The notes beneath the pieces were generated by a model, which saw nothing but the letters and a program-made list of their open reading frames with translations, did no database searches and was not told where the DNA came from. From assembly GCA_900095095.1 (NCBI GenBank), contig FMBT01000457.1, forward strand, positions 29,704 to 93,703: a stretch of 64,000 nt of DNA, in the 5' to 3' direction. This DNA is from Fragilariopsis cylindrus CCMP1102 (taxonomy: Eukaryota > Bacillariophyta > Bacillariophyceae > Bacillariales > Bacillariaceae). Each line of letters starts with the position of its first letter. The stretch's first letter is position 1. The translations under genes and the position numbers were made by a program. This document shows positions 63,771-64,000 of the stretch, in pieces.

Positions 63771-64000
63771 CACTGTTGCTGTATCGATTTACTTATAGAA
63801 AGTCATGCTGCTGTTACTGCAACCCCCGAGAAAGAGCGATGACCCAAAATTTCTCACATATTCTTTTGTTGCATCCCTTGTTCATGACTTGCTTTCTTTG
63901 GATTTATTATATCTATTTCGCAATAATAGCCTGATACGCATAGTTTCCTCATTGAATCGCTTGGACCCGTTGCTGTCAAAACGACGTGTTTTCAAGACAA

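Overview
The window reads as nuclear DNA of a photosynthetic stramenopile, most likely a diatom. Genes are split by short GT-AG introns. Several proteins start with a hydrophobic signal followed by the diatom-type plastid import motif (…AF or …GF before the cleavage point). Intergenic DNA is AT-rich and full of microsatellites, and the gene set (lumenal photosystem-type protein, carbamate kinase, HSF-type factor, beta-helix surface protein) fits. Species cannot be told from this window.

Layout, left to right: 5'-truncated mitochondrial ribosomal protein bL21m; a small two-exon plastid-targeted protein of unknown function; plastid Hsp33 diverging from a TatD-family nuclease; a GC-richer sodium/solute symporter; a low-complexity stretch; a thylakoid-lumen PsbQ-like protein; a 198-bp tandem duplication; the 2336-residue CCR4-NOT scaffold NOT1; a secreted intradiol-dioxygenase-like protein with permuted motif order; a DUF3228 protein; a papain-like protease diverging from a plastid MATE transporter; a plastid DUF493 protein diverging from a nine-exon carbamate kinase; a peroxisomal-type SLC25 carrier diverging from an mTERF protein; a repeat-rich surface protein; Golgi CASP; mitochondrial bS18m; a very large HSF-type factor; an alpha/beta hydrolase; an SR-protein kinase; actin-related protein 1; and a decayed beta-helix gene running off the right edge.

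This is ordinary eukaryotic gene order, not an operon or defence island. Shared themes are organelle proteins (mitochondrial ribosome, plastid redox/chaperone, thylakoid lumen), RNA processing and decay (NOT1, SRPK, mTERF) and trafficking/cytoskeleton (CASP, ARP1). I found no CRISPR array, tRNA, rRNA or intact transposon.

The observations most worth a second look are the permuted dioxygenase, the carbamate kinase whose nucleotide/substrate motif is assembled from 19- and 14-nt microexons, the acidic insertion in the HSF DNA-binding wing, and single-base reading-frame breaks in several otherwise conserved genes, densest at the right end. Those breaks look like sequence errors or recent decay and affect how each gene model should be read.
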